From positions 272,106,177 through 272,170,176 of the forward strand of contig OY282560.1 in assembly GCA_958295665.1 (NCBI GenBank): a stretch of DNA of 64,000 nt, written 5' to 3'. Under the pieces are notes generated by a model. The model saw only the letters and a list, made by a program, of their open reading frames with translations. It was not told the DNA's origin and did not search any database. Of this stretch, positions 20,698 through 32,270 are shown in pieces. The position numbers were made by a program, and so were the translations under genes. The stretch is from Tipula vernalis. Lineage: Eukaryota > Arthropoda > Insecta > Diptera > Tipulidae. The first letter of the stretch is position 1, and each line of letters begins with the position of its first letter.

Positions 20698-22577
20698 CAG
20701 CTTACCCATTAAGCAGTTTCAAATTTGCAACCTTAAATTCAACTTTACCAATTTTATACATAAATACAATATGTTAGAAAAATAAAATATAACAAAACAC
20801 TATACAAAATAAATGTCCGCTAATAAAAATAAATATTTCGTATCATTTAAACTTATCTGTTGAGTTGTTTACATACATACGTATGTAATGGGCATATGTC
20901 AAACCAAATGCAACATGATAAAGAAATCGTACCAATTCCATTAATTTTTATTTTCTCATTTTGTTTTTTCCAGTTTTTTAAGATTTAAATACAGATAAAC
21001 AATAAAAACTATTTTAAATTATTTTTAAAGCCAGAGTAAAAATTGGGCATCCGATAACGTTTTCCAATTGGCTTGCTGTACTTGAAATGAACGTTTTTCC
21101 AATCTACTTAATGTTCAATATGTATCAAAGACTGTAGATGCAGCTCTTCAAATGTAGACCGTAGAGATACTTTGAGGATCAATGTACCAATGGGAAATTC
21201 ACATAGGCCATTCAGATACTGAAGAGAAATCGTTCAGCTGGGGTTGGTTGAATTATTTTAGAGCTTGTTACGTTTCGGTTATTGATATGATCACTAGAGC
21301 AGCTCAGCCCGAATTCAGTTTGGGGGGCATCTAGATATAAGACCTGTACCCAACTACAACTCACTTCAGCAGCCAAGTTGCCCAGGCTACTCCTCGAACT
21401 GGTTGCAGTCTGGCACAAGTCCGCACCGGGCCATCGTAATACCCCTATCCGATCACCCTTCGTACCGCACGTTACCGTGAACAGTACCCTTGAAGGAGTG
21501 ATGGACGAACTAACCTTCGGTTGAGCCTCCTACCGTAAACAGAAATTTTTTCCCAATATCGACATCACGCGGCTTGGTACCTGACTAGGACAGTCTCTGG
21601 GGGTGGTGATAAGTAATGTCGACCTGGAATTTTTTTGTAAATAAGCCGCTGATTCCTTCCCTTATTTATCCACCGGTCCATGACACTCACCTTCACTACA
21701 CACACACACTTCTACTACAACACTAAATCACTCCCTGAAATAATAGATTAATAACTCATAACAACATTTTTTTTTTTTTTTTTTAAACATTATAAACCTT
21801 TATTCAGTTTGATTACAAACAATTTTTTTGTTATGGTTTGATTTTTTTTCCCATCTAAAATGACACTTGGCCATCGTTTATATAGCCTTTTTGTCTTTTT
21901 GTTGGGTTTTAGCGCCTCTATCCATCACCACCTCATACTAACGAACAAGCACGCAACCAAAAAAAATTATATTTGCCGTCTTACTTTGGGAGTTTTACAC
22001 CAACAATGCTGTGTATTTTTACTCCGGTATGAATAGTCTCAAACCAAGTTTTTGTCGGTATAGAATTATTCTAGCAACAATTCCGAATTTTTTCTTCTTT
22101 TCTTTGTTTTTTTTTTCATTTAATTTTTAATGTCAATTGACAAACGTAAAAGAAAATTATTTTGGGTTTTTATTTTGATACCAATAACTATTCTAGTGAC
22201 CAAAGTAAGACGCCAATTACTACCAACTACAAAATAAAATAAAACAAAACATATAAAGAAACACCACCATCTGGCGGTCGTTATTTTTCCTGTTTTGGTT
22301 GGTGTTGTGACAGGTAAATAAAAATTTATATTTTTTCTTTAGTTTTAGTTTCAATTTTAATTTTAATTCTAATTCTTTTTATTTTTTTAGAAATTATGGG
22401 GACACAAAAGAAATTAGATTGAGAAGCCAAGTCAGATAAGTATAAATAAATAAATAAGAAACAAAATTCTTTTTGTGTTTTTGGTGATCTTGTTTCTTTT
22501 TTAGGTTAGAATCAGATGGAACTTCGTAACAAGCTTTTGATATTCGGAGAGGAAATTTTGTAGGCCTGTCTTTTCAT
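20698..22577. other. Unassigned stretch with a GC-rich block
   Basis: About 21200-21650 is much GC-richer than the rest and may be the untranslated part of a retroelement. No open frame of substance was found. A T-run at about 21769-21784 followed by TTATTCAG could be the reverse of a poly(A) end of a minus-strand insertion. The remainder is AT-rich. Confidence 0.35.
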
Positions 22578-22700
22578 CCTTATTACACTAGAATGGCGAA
22601 ACGAAGCAATGCCTGGTGAATGGAAAGTGGCCGCGTTATGCCCTATCTTCAAGAAGGAAGTTCGCACAAAGTATCTGAACTATCACTGTCAGTGTTGTGC
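22578..22700 (+). pseudogene. RTE-type reverse transcriptase fragment (motif before RT1)
   Basis: One frame reads WRNEAMPGEWKVAALCPIFK followed by KE...YLNYH. This matches the WxxExxPxxWKxxxxCPIxKKGD...NYRGI segment of RTE-clade and related LINE reverse transcriptases. The NYRG motif is decayed and the frame is lost after about 22700. Only about 40 residues survive. A fragment of the following RT segment lies at 32183-32270 in the same orientation. Confidence 0.65.
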
Positions 22701-22769
22701 CTCTACGCCTAGGTTGAGATTGTCTACAAGAAAATGTCAACAATAGCGTAAGGAACAATTTAAACAACG

Positions 22770-22995
22770 GAAATTTTTTTCGAAAAAATACCAAGATTTG
22801 ACCGCTTGTATCTTGGTGAAATAACACCTTTCAAAAGAAAGGTTTGTTTAAGTCTCAATAGCAGCATACATTTCGTTTTCTTTTAGACAATTTTTATTTT
22901 ACTCAGAAAACTATGAACAAAATATTTTTTTTGAGCGGTGTTACATCACCAATATAAAAGCGTTCAAATCTGGGCATTTTTTCGAAAAAAAATTC
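22770..22995. mobile_element. MITE with ~59-bp inverted arms
   Basis: 22770-22828 and 22937-22995 pair over their whole length at roughly 85 percent. Shared blocks are TTTTTTTTCGAAAAAAT, CAGATTTGA-CGCTT, TAT-TTGGTGA and TAACACC. Total size about 226 bp. No coding capacity. It directly follows the RTE relic. Confidence 0.7.
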
Positions 22996-23229
22996 TGTTG
23001 CGTTTTTTTTTTGCCACATTGTATTATTTTTATTGTTGTTTTTCCCTTTGTATCGAATTCCTAAAAAAATGTTACGCTTAAATTTGCAGTTCCCAAATTA
23101 ACCTTAAATCCAGAATATATAATATATATCACGAAGGGCCGAAATCAAATTTACCTTAGGTTTGCAGTTAACCAAAGAAATAAATAAAATATACGACATC
23201 AAAAGTAATTTCTCAGGGTACGAGCAAAC
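22996..23229. other. AT-rich spacer
   Basis: No feature seen. Confidence 0.4.
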
Positions 23230-24720
23230 CCTAAAAATAATAAACACAATTTATTTGTTCAGGTGTAAAAGTACAGGATTTCAGAGCTAGTTGATTTTCG
23301 CAATTTATAAAATATCCCACCTCCAAGTGTTAGAAAACATATTTTTGTGTTCAGAGATACATGGCACAAACTGCGAAATAGCTCAAATAACACAGAATCT
23401 AGGCACGTCATATGATGTATTTTCTAGTTCGATGTTTGATGAAATTTTTGGCTATTGTTCCCCTCTTTTGGTCTTCTCCGCTTAGTTCAAATAACCATGA
23501 AATATTGCCATTGCATTATTTATACCATAATGCTTCAAAACATAATAGTAAATGACCTCCATCTATAACATATCTGAAATTCGAGATTATTATCCCTGGT
23601 GATATTTGTATTTTAAATATGCAGTTTTCACTTCCGTTGAAGATGTTTTAAAGGAATTCCGTTGAGTACCATCATTAAATAAAGATGACGGTATTGAAGC
23701 TAATTCATATTTAAAATATGGACTTTTAACGTCGCAAACAATTGTAGCAAACTGCAGCGACTTTATAACAAAAGTTTCGTTATTTGTTTTAATTCCTTGA
23801 ACCTTAGCTGTAATAGGAGTAACTTATATATGTATATATGTATATAGTATGCTTGTATGCACATATTTGTAGCATGTCCACGTATCATATGTTTAACTGT
23901 TGCGTTTCGTTAAACTGTTGCCCATACCTCCTCTAGTCGCTTCATTTCATGAAATATCCAATTGTACCAAGATATATATGACATGAGTAAATGAAATTCT
24001 CCTAGGCATATCATAACTTCAGATATGTCACTGCTTTTAATGTTCAAGGTATCTTATTACATAAATTTAACTGATATAAAAGGTTTGATGAATTTAATGC
24101 CACCTAGAGCATGAAAGGTGTCTAATCCGTTCAAGGTATAAATATTTACATCTGCCTTATCAAATATAAATTGCATGAATCAATTTTTTTCGACTTGTAT
24201 TTCGGAAGACTTTGTTGCCTTTTAATGAAATTATTAGCCTCTGTACGATGAATATATAGCTAAAGAATTAAAAAAAATGAATGACATACCTAGAACCTAT
24301 ATTTTATGATGAAGATAAACCGATAACCCAAGTTGCGTCGGTATATAAACGATTTCGGTCTGCGATTGTACACAAAACATAAGTTTTGTTTTGCCAAATA
24401 TGTTAGTCGCCGTCAAATTTGCTTTAAAATTATTTAGAAGAAGATCTCTCAGATTGCCGCTGAATTCTATAAGTTTCTCCTAAAAGCATTGTGTCTTCAA
24501 ATATTAGTATACAATTTACATTCCTAGGTTTTTTGACATTTGTGTCACAAAATTTATTGAACCTACTCGTATTCTTCGTGTCAATCCGCTTAATTTTTCC
24601 CGAACAAACCTCCCTCCCCCTCCCCGCCCACATGACATACTCTTTCTTAAAACTTTCGGCTACGGGGATACAAAAACTTGTTGGTATATTGTATTTTTGT
24701 GGGGTATGCACTTTCAAATA
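23230..24720 (-). pseudogene. Decayed coding relic of a widespread uncharacterised repeat-protein family
   Basis: On the minus strand several frames give recognisable blocks in order. TQLGLSVYLHHKIGSRYVIH (about 24345-24260) is followed by a NSLAIYSSY block. FDKADVNIYTLNGLDTFHAL plus GGIKF follows (about 24165-24090). They resemble the conserved blocks LGLxxHHxxxSRxLIDxLxxxGFCxSYxEVxxFE and ADNxDHNxxTLDGxxTFHGMGII of large uncharacterised proteins found in many copies in insect and other animal genomes. The 95-residue frame at 24430-24717 lies upstream and may be a further piece. Many stops and shifts separate the blocks. The family call is from memory and is tentative. Confidence 0.4.
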
Positions 24721-24904
24721 ATTTTACTTTGTTCACACGCTCTTTTGGAAGTAACAATACACTACTACCAGTATAGTTCTTTCGGCATTCTGTGTGTGGA
24801 TTAAAATTTTTGGAAAGTCAAATTTTGTCACACAAATGGTTACTGTTTTTGTTTACTTTAGGAAGACCATTCATCCTTGGACTGGCATCATTTTAACTTT
24901 AACT

Positions 24905-24955
24905 TATGATGTGTCTAGTGGTCAGGTCTTGTGTCTTCGACTTATGATGTGTCTA
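24905..24955 (+). repeat. Tandem copies of TATGATGTGTCTA; the second is the LOA target
   Basis: CTTATGATGTGTCTAG occurs at about 24904 and again at 24942. The second TATGATGTGTCTA (24943-24955) is the left target duplication of the LOA element, and the right copy is at 31464-31476. The first copy is an independent local duplication of 38 bp offset. Confidence 0.75.
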
Positions 24956-25319
24956 GTTTTGGCACTTGCGGCCAGCTCCGTAACTTGAAACTTCCACAAG
25001 TGATCGTGTTACCTCCACATGGTGACCGCTGGTAACTAGATTGCTGATTCTTTGGCTTCTAAGCTAAAACACGGCGCTAAAGGAGACAACCTTAAATAAA
25101 TCACTGGGCTAGGCTAAGGTGTTAGTCGTACCGTGCCGATAATCGACCAGACTAGGGGCTCAGCTTTAAAACTAGCTCAGTCGCTAACGGTGGACCTGGA
25201 TACTGTGCCCTCCGGATTAAATAGCCTTATCTGTATACTGCGGATCTCTGCACAGATGGACATTTCTTCCTCCGCTACTCAAACAAAAACACACAACAAC
25301 AAAAAAAATCCGGCTCCTA

Positions 25320-26343
25320 AAATGTGGAGAACGAGACTCGGGTCTTTAGGCCTGCCTCTAAGTCTACAAATAATCGACGGGACATAAGCTCAAGCGAGAC
25401 TGGTCCTTCCACTCGGGTCACCAAATCTGAGTATATAAATACAAAGCGGAACCAAAGCACGAATGAAGCTGGTTCCTCAAAACCAACCTATAATACACGG
25501 AGGAAGGCCTGAAGGGCCCTGGTTAAGATCAATAACATCTGGCTCACAGCTTAAAAGAAACAGATCTCAGGAGGAAAGTCCTAAGATCGAAAAAGTGAAC
25601 AAAACTCCAGGCTACCGCTATGAGGCCTCTTAATGAGGTCCTGATCAGCTGGTTGTGGCAGTTATTGACAAATCCCAAGAGGATGGAAGGGGCCTTAGCC
25701 ACCACCTACGTGAAAGTCCTGTCGAAAAATCCAAGACCTGCTCCGACTTGTCGGGATGCGCGCTGGCACAGGAATCAGGTGAAACTGACTGCCTGTGCAG
25801 ATCAGAGGTCCCTGCTGCTTTATAAGAAGGCAGTGGGGGGGCCTTGCTGTGATTGATAGAGAGAAGATCCCCTGCAGACCAAGAGCTAGGGTGTACATCC
25901 CTTCGAAGCCTAGTGATCCGAAGGTGATACTCCAGTTATTGCAAGTTGGCAACCCAGATTTGCCAACGCAGAATTGGAAAGTTGCCAAGCTCGAGGAGAC
26001 AAATGCTGACTATAGGTCAGCTGTTATCATCTTAAACAGGGAGTCACTGACTGCACTGGAAAAAACCAACGGTTTAATCAACTATGGTTTCAGTGCATTC
26101 ACACTAAAGGTGTACAAGAAAGACGCGGACAAGCCGGAGGCTCCAAAGTCATCTTCAGAAATTACCGCGGTGCTTGATAGCTCATCTGCGTGCGCGGAGG
26201 TAGCCAGCCAAGCGGAAACTCTCTACACGGATATGGAGATGTCAACGTCCATGGAATCTTTAAAGAGTGTATCAGAGGACTTCTCATCAAATTATGACTC
26301 TGATGTTACTGTGGTGGAGAATAGGCTGCAGAGATTACACTGA
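25320..26343 (+). pseudogene. LOA ORF1 (gag-like), frameshifted
   Basis: Coding sense begins around 25320 in shifting frames (Ser/Thr-rich part with STRVTKSEYINTKRNQ). It is best preserved from 25870 to 26343: RARVYIPSKPSDPKVILQLL, NPDLPTQNWKVAKLEE, NRESLTALEKTNGLINYGFS and AFTLKVYKK. The tract with W-KV-K, the NxESLxxL block and GxxxYGFSxxxLKVYKK is the conserved C-terminal nucleic-acid-binding domain of ORF1 in LOA and related LINEs. An acidic Ser-rich tail ends at the TGA at 26341. No zinc knuckle is seen. At least two frameshifts separate the N-terminal pieces. Confidence 0.7.
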
Positions 26344-26345
26344 TA

Positions 26346-29300
26346 TTTCTGCAAGTCAACCTGCACCACTATAAGGCAGCATCAGCTGCTCTAATTTTAA
26401 AAATTGGGAAAGAAGCGACAGATGTCGTCTTGATCCAGGAACCTTGGGTCACTGAAGACCGGGTACTTGGGCTCAAGACTCCCTATTATAGACTAATGCA
26501 CGCAAAAAAAGAATGTCTATCAAATTTCAGTAATGGAGTTGTTTAGCGGTCAGCATTGAGGTCGATAAACGAAACCTCTGGCTAGTAGCAGCTTACCTAG
26601 CTCATGATGAAGTGGATACTCCACCAATCATTCTAGGTGAGCTTATCTTGGAGGCTCAGAAAAGCAAGGTTGGAGTCATCCTTGAGAGTGATGCAAATGC
26701 TCATCATACGATCTGGGGAAGTACGGACACAAATGAACGAGGTGAGTTACTCCTTGATTACATTTTAAGTGCTAACCTTCATATATGTAACATAGGCAAT
26801 AAGCCGACCTTTATAACTAGTAATAGACAGGAGGTATTGGATATTACTCTTGTCTCAAGCTTTTTGAAGATTAGTCTATTAAACTGGAGAGTGTCGGAGA
26901 ACCACTCCTTTTCTGATCATTGTTATATCCAATTTGAAACGGACTTGACTTTTCCAAAAAGTCCAATCTACAGAAACAGGAGGAAAACCAACTGGGATAC
27001 CTTTAGATCTATTCTGGGTAATTCACTACCTGTTCCGGTGCCAAAACCTCCAAAAACTACGCAAGACCTCGATGGCTTGGTGGACGAGTTGTCCAGCGCT
27101 TTAATGAAGCGATACTGGGTTCTAGTCCCTTGGCAGGCCTAGGGGAAAATCTCGGCCACCCTGGTGGTCCAAGGAGATTCAACAAACACGTCGAAAATGC
27201 AAAAGACTTGTAACGCAAGGGGGGTGACCAGGGTAAATAACGGTGTCATGATGGACATGTTCCTTTGGGCTTCCACTGGTAAATTGAGAGCGCGGGGGCT
27301 CGTGAAAATAACCTCATTCCTTGTCTAGTCCGTTCTCCCTCGGTTAACAGAATCCTCTGGAGTCACCACCTGCAGCAATTTGCCGGCTATGGCTCAACCT
27401 GGGGTGGGATTTTGGTGGTGTCCTTCCAGAAGCTAGAAAGCTGCACTTAATACACTACGAATTAATCATGCTTCCATCATGTCGCGCCTCACCTAGTACA
27501 TCTCCTGAAACTTAAAGAACTTAAACACACATATCTTCTATGGTTTTACAAATGTTAATTACAAAAAATTTTTTTATTAGCAATTTTAATTAACCATTTA
27601 ATATTAAATATTTATTAAATGAAATGAGTTTACGTTATACAAACAATAGATAAAAGATTCGGTTAATTTTGATAATCGCTTGAGATTCCGATTCGGTAAC
27701 ATGATCTTCCGATTGAAGAAACAAAAATTTTAAATAATTATTAATTTAAAGATAAGCGAACGATGTATTTTGTTGTAGTTGGCTGGTGGCACGAGGAGCT
27801 CGCCGTATCCCCCAAACCGCATCTGTAATGAAAGAAAACAAGAAGAGAAACTGCGACCGCCGGAAGAAAATTACTGAATCGTTCACACTTTAATTATCGT
27901 ATACCAAATAAATAAATCAAAAATTTAGTAATAAATAAGAATAAGAAAATTTGAAATTTAATGATATTTAATTTCTTAACTAATTAATTTATAAAAAGGA
28001 TACCCCTGTTTTCAGATTATGTTGTTTCGGGACGCTTTTCGCCAACATTCACCAATCTGCCGTCCGAACATCCAATGAGGTTGATGCGCCAATTGTTATT
28101 ACGTTGATGATTTGTCACTTACACGCGGTTCACGATTCGATAAAAGTGGATCGATATCCAATTGTCGCATGATTTGTGTAATTAATAAACTGCCATACCG
28201 CCTGATGATAATCGAACTATAGACGCTCAATTTAGGTGTTCGTTTGGTTTTGCACTTCACGGACAGTTCGTTTTCGACGATAGATTCACTCAGTATAAAT
28301 TGCACTTGGGAGTTTCTTGCTATCGAATGTCTTGTTTTTTCAGACTGAACAACCAATTTTCTAATAAATAACACTTATCACAGATCACCGTTCTAATGAC
28401 AGTTTTCGGTTGCCACAACACAATATTACCAATTTACCACCATTAATTTCATAATCACAGAATCATTAAATAATTTTTTTTTTCTGTATACATACATATA
28501 TACATATACGTGTGTAGCTGTACAATCTCGAGGTTATGATGTGTACGACTCGGTGATAGACAATATCATCGCACAAAAATAATAAAAATAAAAATTGGTT
28601 GTGTTTATTACCTATGTGATGATGATAAATTTTTTTTTTATTTTTATTGATGACTTTCTGTCTTTAGGTCCGCTCTCCACCAAAGCTCGAATTCAAAAGA
28701 AAGTTTTCAATCGTCGGGCTCGTGTCATTCAATCATCTCCTCGCCGTGATCGCTGCCATCTATTTTCCGGTAGATTAAACTTAAATCAACATTTGAGCCA
28801 ATAACGCCGGTCTCATACGGTCAAATATCCAATCGGACAAACACCAAAATAATTGCAACGGGGCGTCAGCCAACGTTACAGACTCTTCAAAACAGCACGG
28901 AAAACTAAATCTGCTGTAGACTGGGATTCCTATAAGGAAGTCCTCAAAATTTACAAATATCAATTGAGAAGTGCCAAGAACAGCTCTTGGAGACTATACT
29001 GTGGCAAAATTCAGGAGTGTTCAGAGATGTCTAGGCTATGCAAAGTACTAGCAACTGGTCCTTCCATCCCAAGTTATCTTCAACGGCCGGATGGGATATG
29101 GATCACTAATAGTGCGGAATCGCTGGAACTTCTGATGGAACTATTCATTTTCCTGGTTGTTCCGAATCTGTACCTAGCACATCAGTAGGTAAAAGGGCTA
29201 GTAGCCTCATAGGCCAAATTATTAGCAGAAAAAAGATCATGTGGGCGATAAACAGTTTTAAACCATATAAGTCGCCTGGACTCGATGGTATTATCCCTGC

Positions 29301-31270
29301 GGATATTCAACAAACTACGGATCTAACAATTTCGGGTTAGAGGTAATTTTCAAAGGCAGCCTAGGCTAGAACTATGTCACATTCCTAGCAAATGGACATA
29401 AGTGAAGGTTGTTTTCATACCTAAGGCGGGAAAACGCTCACACTGCAATCCCCAAGACCTTAGACCGATTAGCTTGTCTTCCTTTCTTTTTAAAACACTG
29501 GAAAGACAAATAGAAGCTCATATTAGAGGTACGATTGTGTCGGAAAAGCTGTCTAAATCTCAACATGCCTATTGCAAGGGGATATCTGTAGACAATGCTC
29601 TTCATTCTCTTGCATATTTCATTGAAAAATCTTTCGAATATAGAGACTACGCAATGGTAACCTTCTTGGATATTGACGGGGCCTTTAACTATGTGCTTCC
29701 AGGGACTATATCTCGGGCACTTTCAGATCTGGGAGTGGATGAATCACTCAAGGACTGGATAGATCAAATACTAAGAGGCAGGATCATAAATGCTAGTTTT
29801 GGGCAATCCTCCGTCAGAAGATTTACAAGCAGAGGTACACCACGGGGTGGCGTACTGCTCCCCCCCCTACTTTGGAACTTAGTCATAAATGACCTGTTGC
29901 TGAGACTGGAGGACGGTGGCTTTAAGATGGTGGCCTAGGCGGATGATGTTGCTGTTGGTGTCCGTGGTAAATATCCTGGCACACTTAGTGAGCTTATGCA
30001 AAATACCCTGGGCACTCTTTCATTATGGGCCAATGGCTGTGGGTTGAATGTGAACCGACATAAAAACAAATTGGTTCTCTTCTCTAGGAAATATAAACTT
30101 CCTTATATCGATCCTCCCACTTCAAATAGTTTCAGCTAGACTTTTACAGTTGAAGCGAAGTTTCTGGGTCTCGTTTTGGATAGCAAATTAAATTGGAAAC
30201 CTAATATTCTGGAAACGGTAAAAAAAGCTACGGTAGCGCTATACTCTTGCAAAAATGCCATTGAGAAAGGATGGGGTCTGGAGCCCCGCATCGTACATTG
30301 GCTTTATACCGCAGTAGTCAGACCCATACTCTTGTATGGGGTAATATTGTAGTGGCCTGCTCTGGACAAAACTTTCAACTAAAAGCGGTTGCCAAAAGTT
30401 CAGAGAACAATCTCTCTGTGGATCAGTGGTGCATTGAGGAGCACATCCACTCAGGCACTAGAGACGCTGCTATTTTTGACTCCTCTAGATATCTTGGGGA
30501 AACAGTTGGCAGCTTGTACTGCCATACGGCTGGAATTCATCTTAATGTGGACCTGCAACAATACAGGGCACTCATCTATTTTGAGCAACAAACAAATTCC
30601 CTAGCCCACCGACTTTACTGTCCCGTCACTATCTTTTGACACAAAGTTCCGGACTAGGATCCCATCCAGGGAAGACTGGATGATGGATGCAGTTTTGGAA
30701 CAAGGAGCTATAACACTTCTTCACTGATGGTTCAAAACGGGACGGTTAAGTCGGGGCTGGAGTGTTCTGCGAGGAACTTCTCCTCACGTCGAAAGTAGTC
30801 CAGAACTGTCTCTCATCTCTTAACGAGATGGCAGATCAGTTCAACATCCACATTTTATGGGTGCCAGGACATTTCATAAGTACAGGGAATATAAATGCCG
30901 ATGAACTGGCTCGACGTGGTACAACGGACCACTTCTCAGAAAGCGGAAAGGATATTGAAATGCCTCTTGCGGTATGCAAACTGCTGCTTCAGGAAGAAGC
31001 TAGCAAGCTGAAGAATGGCAGATGGTCAAGTATCACCTCTTGCGTAATAACTCGGCAAAGTTGCCGCGGCAGCTGATCTCACTTCAGCGAAGTCAGATCA
31101 GTGTGGTTGTTGGAGTGATTACGGGGCACTGTCTCGTAGGGAGGCATGCGAGTAGACTTGGTGTCTTCTCACATGACTACTATCGTAGTTGCGAGGACGA
31201 AGAGGAGGAAGAGCCAGTACTTCATCTTCTTTGCACCTGCCCTCGTCTGGCACAAAACAGACTATAGTTT
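26346..31270 (+). pseudogene. LOA ORF2 (endonuclease, RT, RNase H), many disruptions
   Basis: The endonuclease begins FLQVNLHHYKAASAALI with DVVLIQEPWV (catalytic Glu). It resumes in another frame at 26612 with SDANAHHTIWGSTDTNERGE and ENHSFSDHCYIQFE. The linker RPPWWSKEIQQTRRKCKRL stops at 27210, where the inserted element begins. It resumes at about 28880 with LFKTARKTKSAVDWDSYKEV. RT pieces: SFKPYKSPGLDGIIPADIQ (29250), DLRPISLSSFLFKTLE, VTFLDIDGAFN, TSRGTPRGGVLLPPLLWNLV and (after a stop at 29937) ADDVAVGVRGK. The RNase H shows FFTDGSK, LWVPGHF and NADELARRG. In YADD the residue before the Asp pair falls on a stop codon. There are at least five further stops or shifts. Confidence 0.85.
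27211..28879. mobile_element. 1.67-kb insertion inside LOA ORF2, ends GTAACG...CGTTAC
   Basis: The LOA protein reads ...RRKCKRL up to 27210 and resumes RLFKTARKTK at 28880, so the insertion can be cut out precisely. The flanks AGACTT (27205-27210) and AGACTC (28880-28885) look like a 6-bp target duplication with one later change. The insert's ends are inverted, GTAACG and CGTTAC. Inside, 27222-27500 is GC-rich, and a 91-residue minus-strand frame at 28099-28374 may be a transposase remnant that I cannot place. Another possible coding shred is STKARIQKKVFNRRARVIQS near 28677 on +. Superfamily unknown. Confidence 0.65.
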
Positions 31271-31476
31271 CTAGGGGCATCCCTCTTCAAGGACCTGACG
31301 GACCTCTGTAGGATGGACGTCAGGAGTATCCAGTGCTTTGTTAACAGCTCAAAATGGTTTCAATGAGTTGGAGGAAATAACTATTCGTGGTATGGCTACG
31401 GACCATTTTTTTGTCTATGCCTGGTCCTAGTGGACCGCCACTCAAACCTAACCTAACCTAACATATGATGTGTCTA

Positions 31477-32182
31477 ATCGTCCCCAACATGATATAATTT
31501 ATCGTCTAACAATACCAATTTTAATTTAAAATTAACCACTCCCTTAATCATCTACAATTCTAGGATAGGGAATAAAATCTTTCTTAAAATATAACAACAT
31601 CTAGAACATTACCTAGTTTTTGGGTTTCAAAGTGCCCTGAGAAATTTCTAAACCTGTTAAATCTGACTATCCATTGCTGTTCATTAACATTTTCGTATTC
31701 CATAGCACAGAACAAAATTGTTTCTTTTGAAGCAGTAATAGGTTGGGTTGGTGAACAAATCTCTGCGCAGGTCAATTTTTAAAATTTTCTCATTTGAATT
31801 TGTTTCGTTGCTTCCAAGAAATCTTTATAGATATGGCCGGAAAATTCCGTATTTTTTATTATTAATTTTGATATTTCCTTATTGACCCAAACAATGTGTT
31901 TTATAAATTTCTTTACTTTCTTGAATATTGATCGAATTGTGAATTTTTCTTCTTTATCTTGGAAATTTTTATCGACATTTTAAACACGGTTTTTACTTGT
32001 CGATTACCCAGAAAAACGTGCAAATCAAACTTTTACCCATTTTGCCGCTGCAAATTGTCGTCGCATTTTCCACATTGTCATCCACGAGTAGACAATTGAT
32101 TAATTACTTCATGTAGACTAAGCGGCACACCACCGATCACTGTTTAGCCAACCTTTGAATAACATACAAATTACTGTCTTAC
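31477..32182. other. AT-rich spacer
   Basis: No gene or clear repeat seen. A GGTTGGGTTGG patch near 31741 is short and isolated. Confidence 0.45.
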
Positions 32183-32270
32183 ATAATATTGGAAAGGATC
32201 ACGCTGTTAGCGGATGAAATTATCGATGACTACCAAGGAGGATTTCGTCTGAATCGAGACATCTCGTGAT
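32183..32270 (+). pseudogene. RTE-type reverse transcriptase fragment (DYQGGFR motif)
   Basis: One frame reads ILERITLLADEIIDDYQGGF then RLNRDIS before a stop. This corresponds to the ILxxRLxxxxDEIIGDYQxGFRxNRSTxDQ segment of RTE-clade reverse transcriptases. Just upstream, TNYCLT-like codons in a shifted frame may be the preceding NYRxITLL block. It is too short to be functional. It is the natural continuation of the fragment at 22578-22700. Confidence 0.65.

Larger units (their letters stand above)
24956..31463 (+). mobile_element. LOA-clade non-LTR retrotransposon, inactivated and interrupted
   Basis: A 13-bp target duplication (TATGATGTGTCTA, 24943-24955 and 31464-31476) brackets the element. 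It contains an ORF1 with an RRM-like tail, then an ORF2 with endonuclease, reverse transcriptase and a C-terminal RNase H. It ends in a CCTAACCTAACCTAAC tail instead of poly(A). RNase H plus this gene order point to the LOA group (Bilbo/Loa-like). Many stops and frameshifts disable both ORFs. A separate 1.67-kb element sits inside ORF2 at 27211-28879. Without it the LOA copy is about 4.8 kb. GC content is clearly higher than in the surroundings. Confidence 0.85.

Noticed and set aside
24430..24721. Two overlapping frames on opposite strands (95 and 76 residues)
   Set aside because: The plus-strand one is a shadow of the other. Neither shows a domain, and only the minus one can be linked loosely to the relic downstream of it.
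31446..31462. CCTAACCTAACCTAAC as an interstitial telomere
   Set aside because: It lies exactly at the 3' end of the LOA element, before its target duplication, so it is the element's tail.
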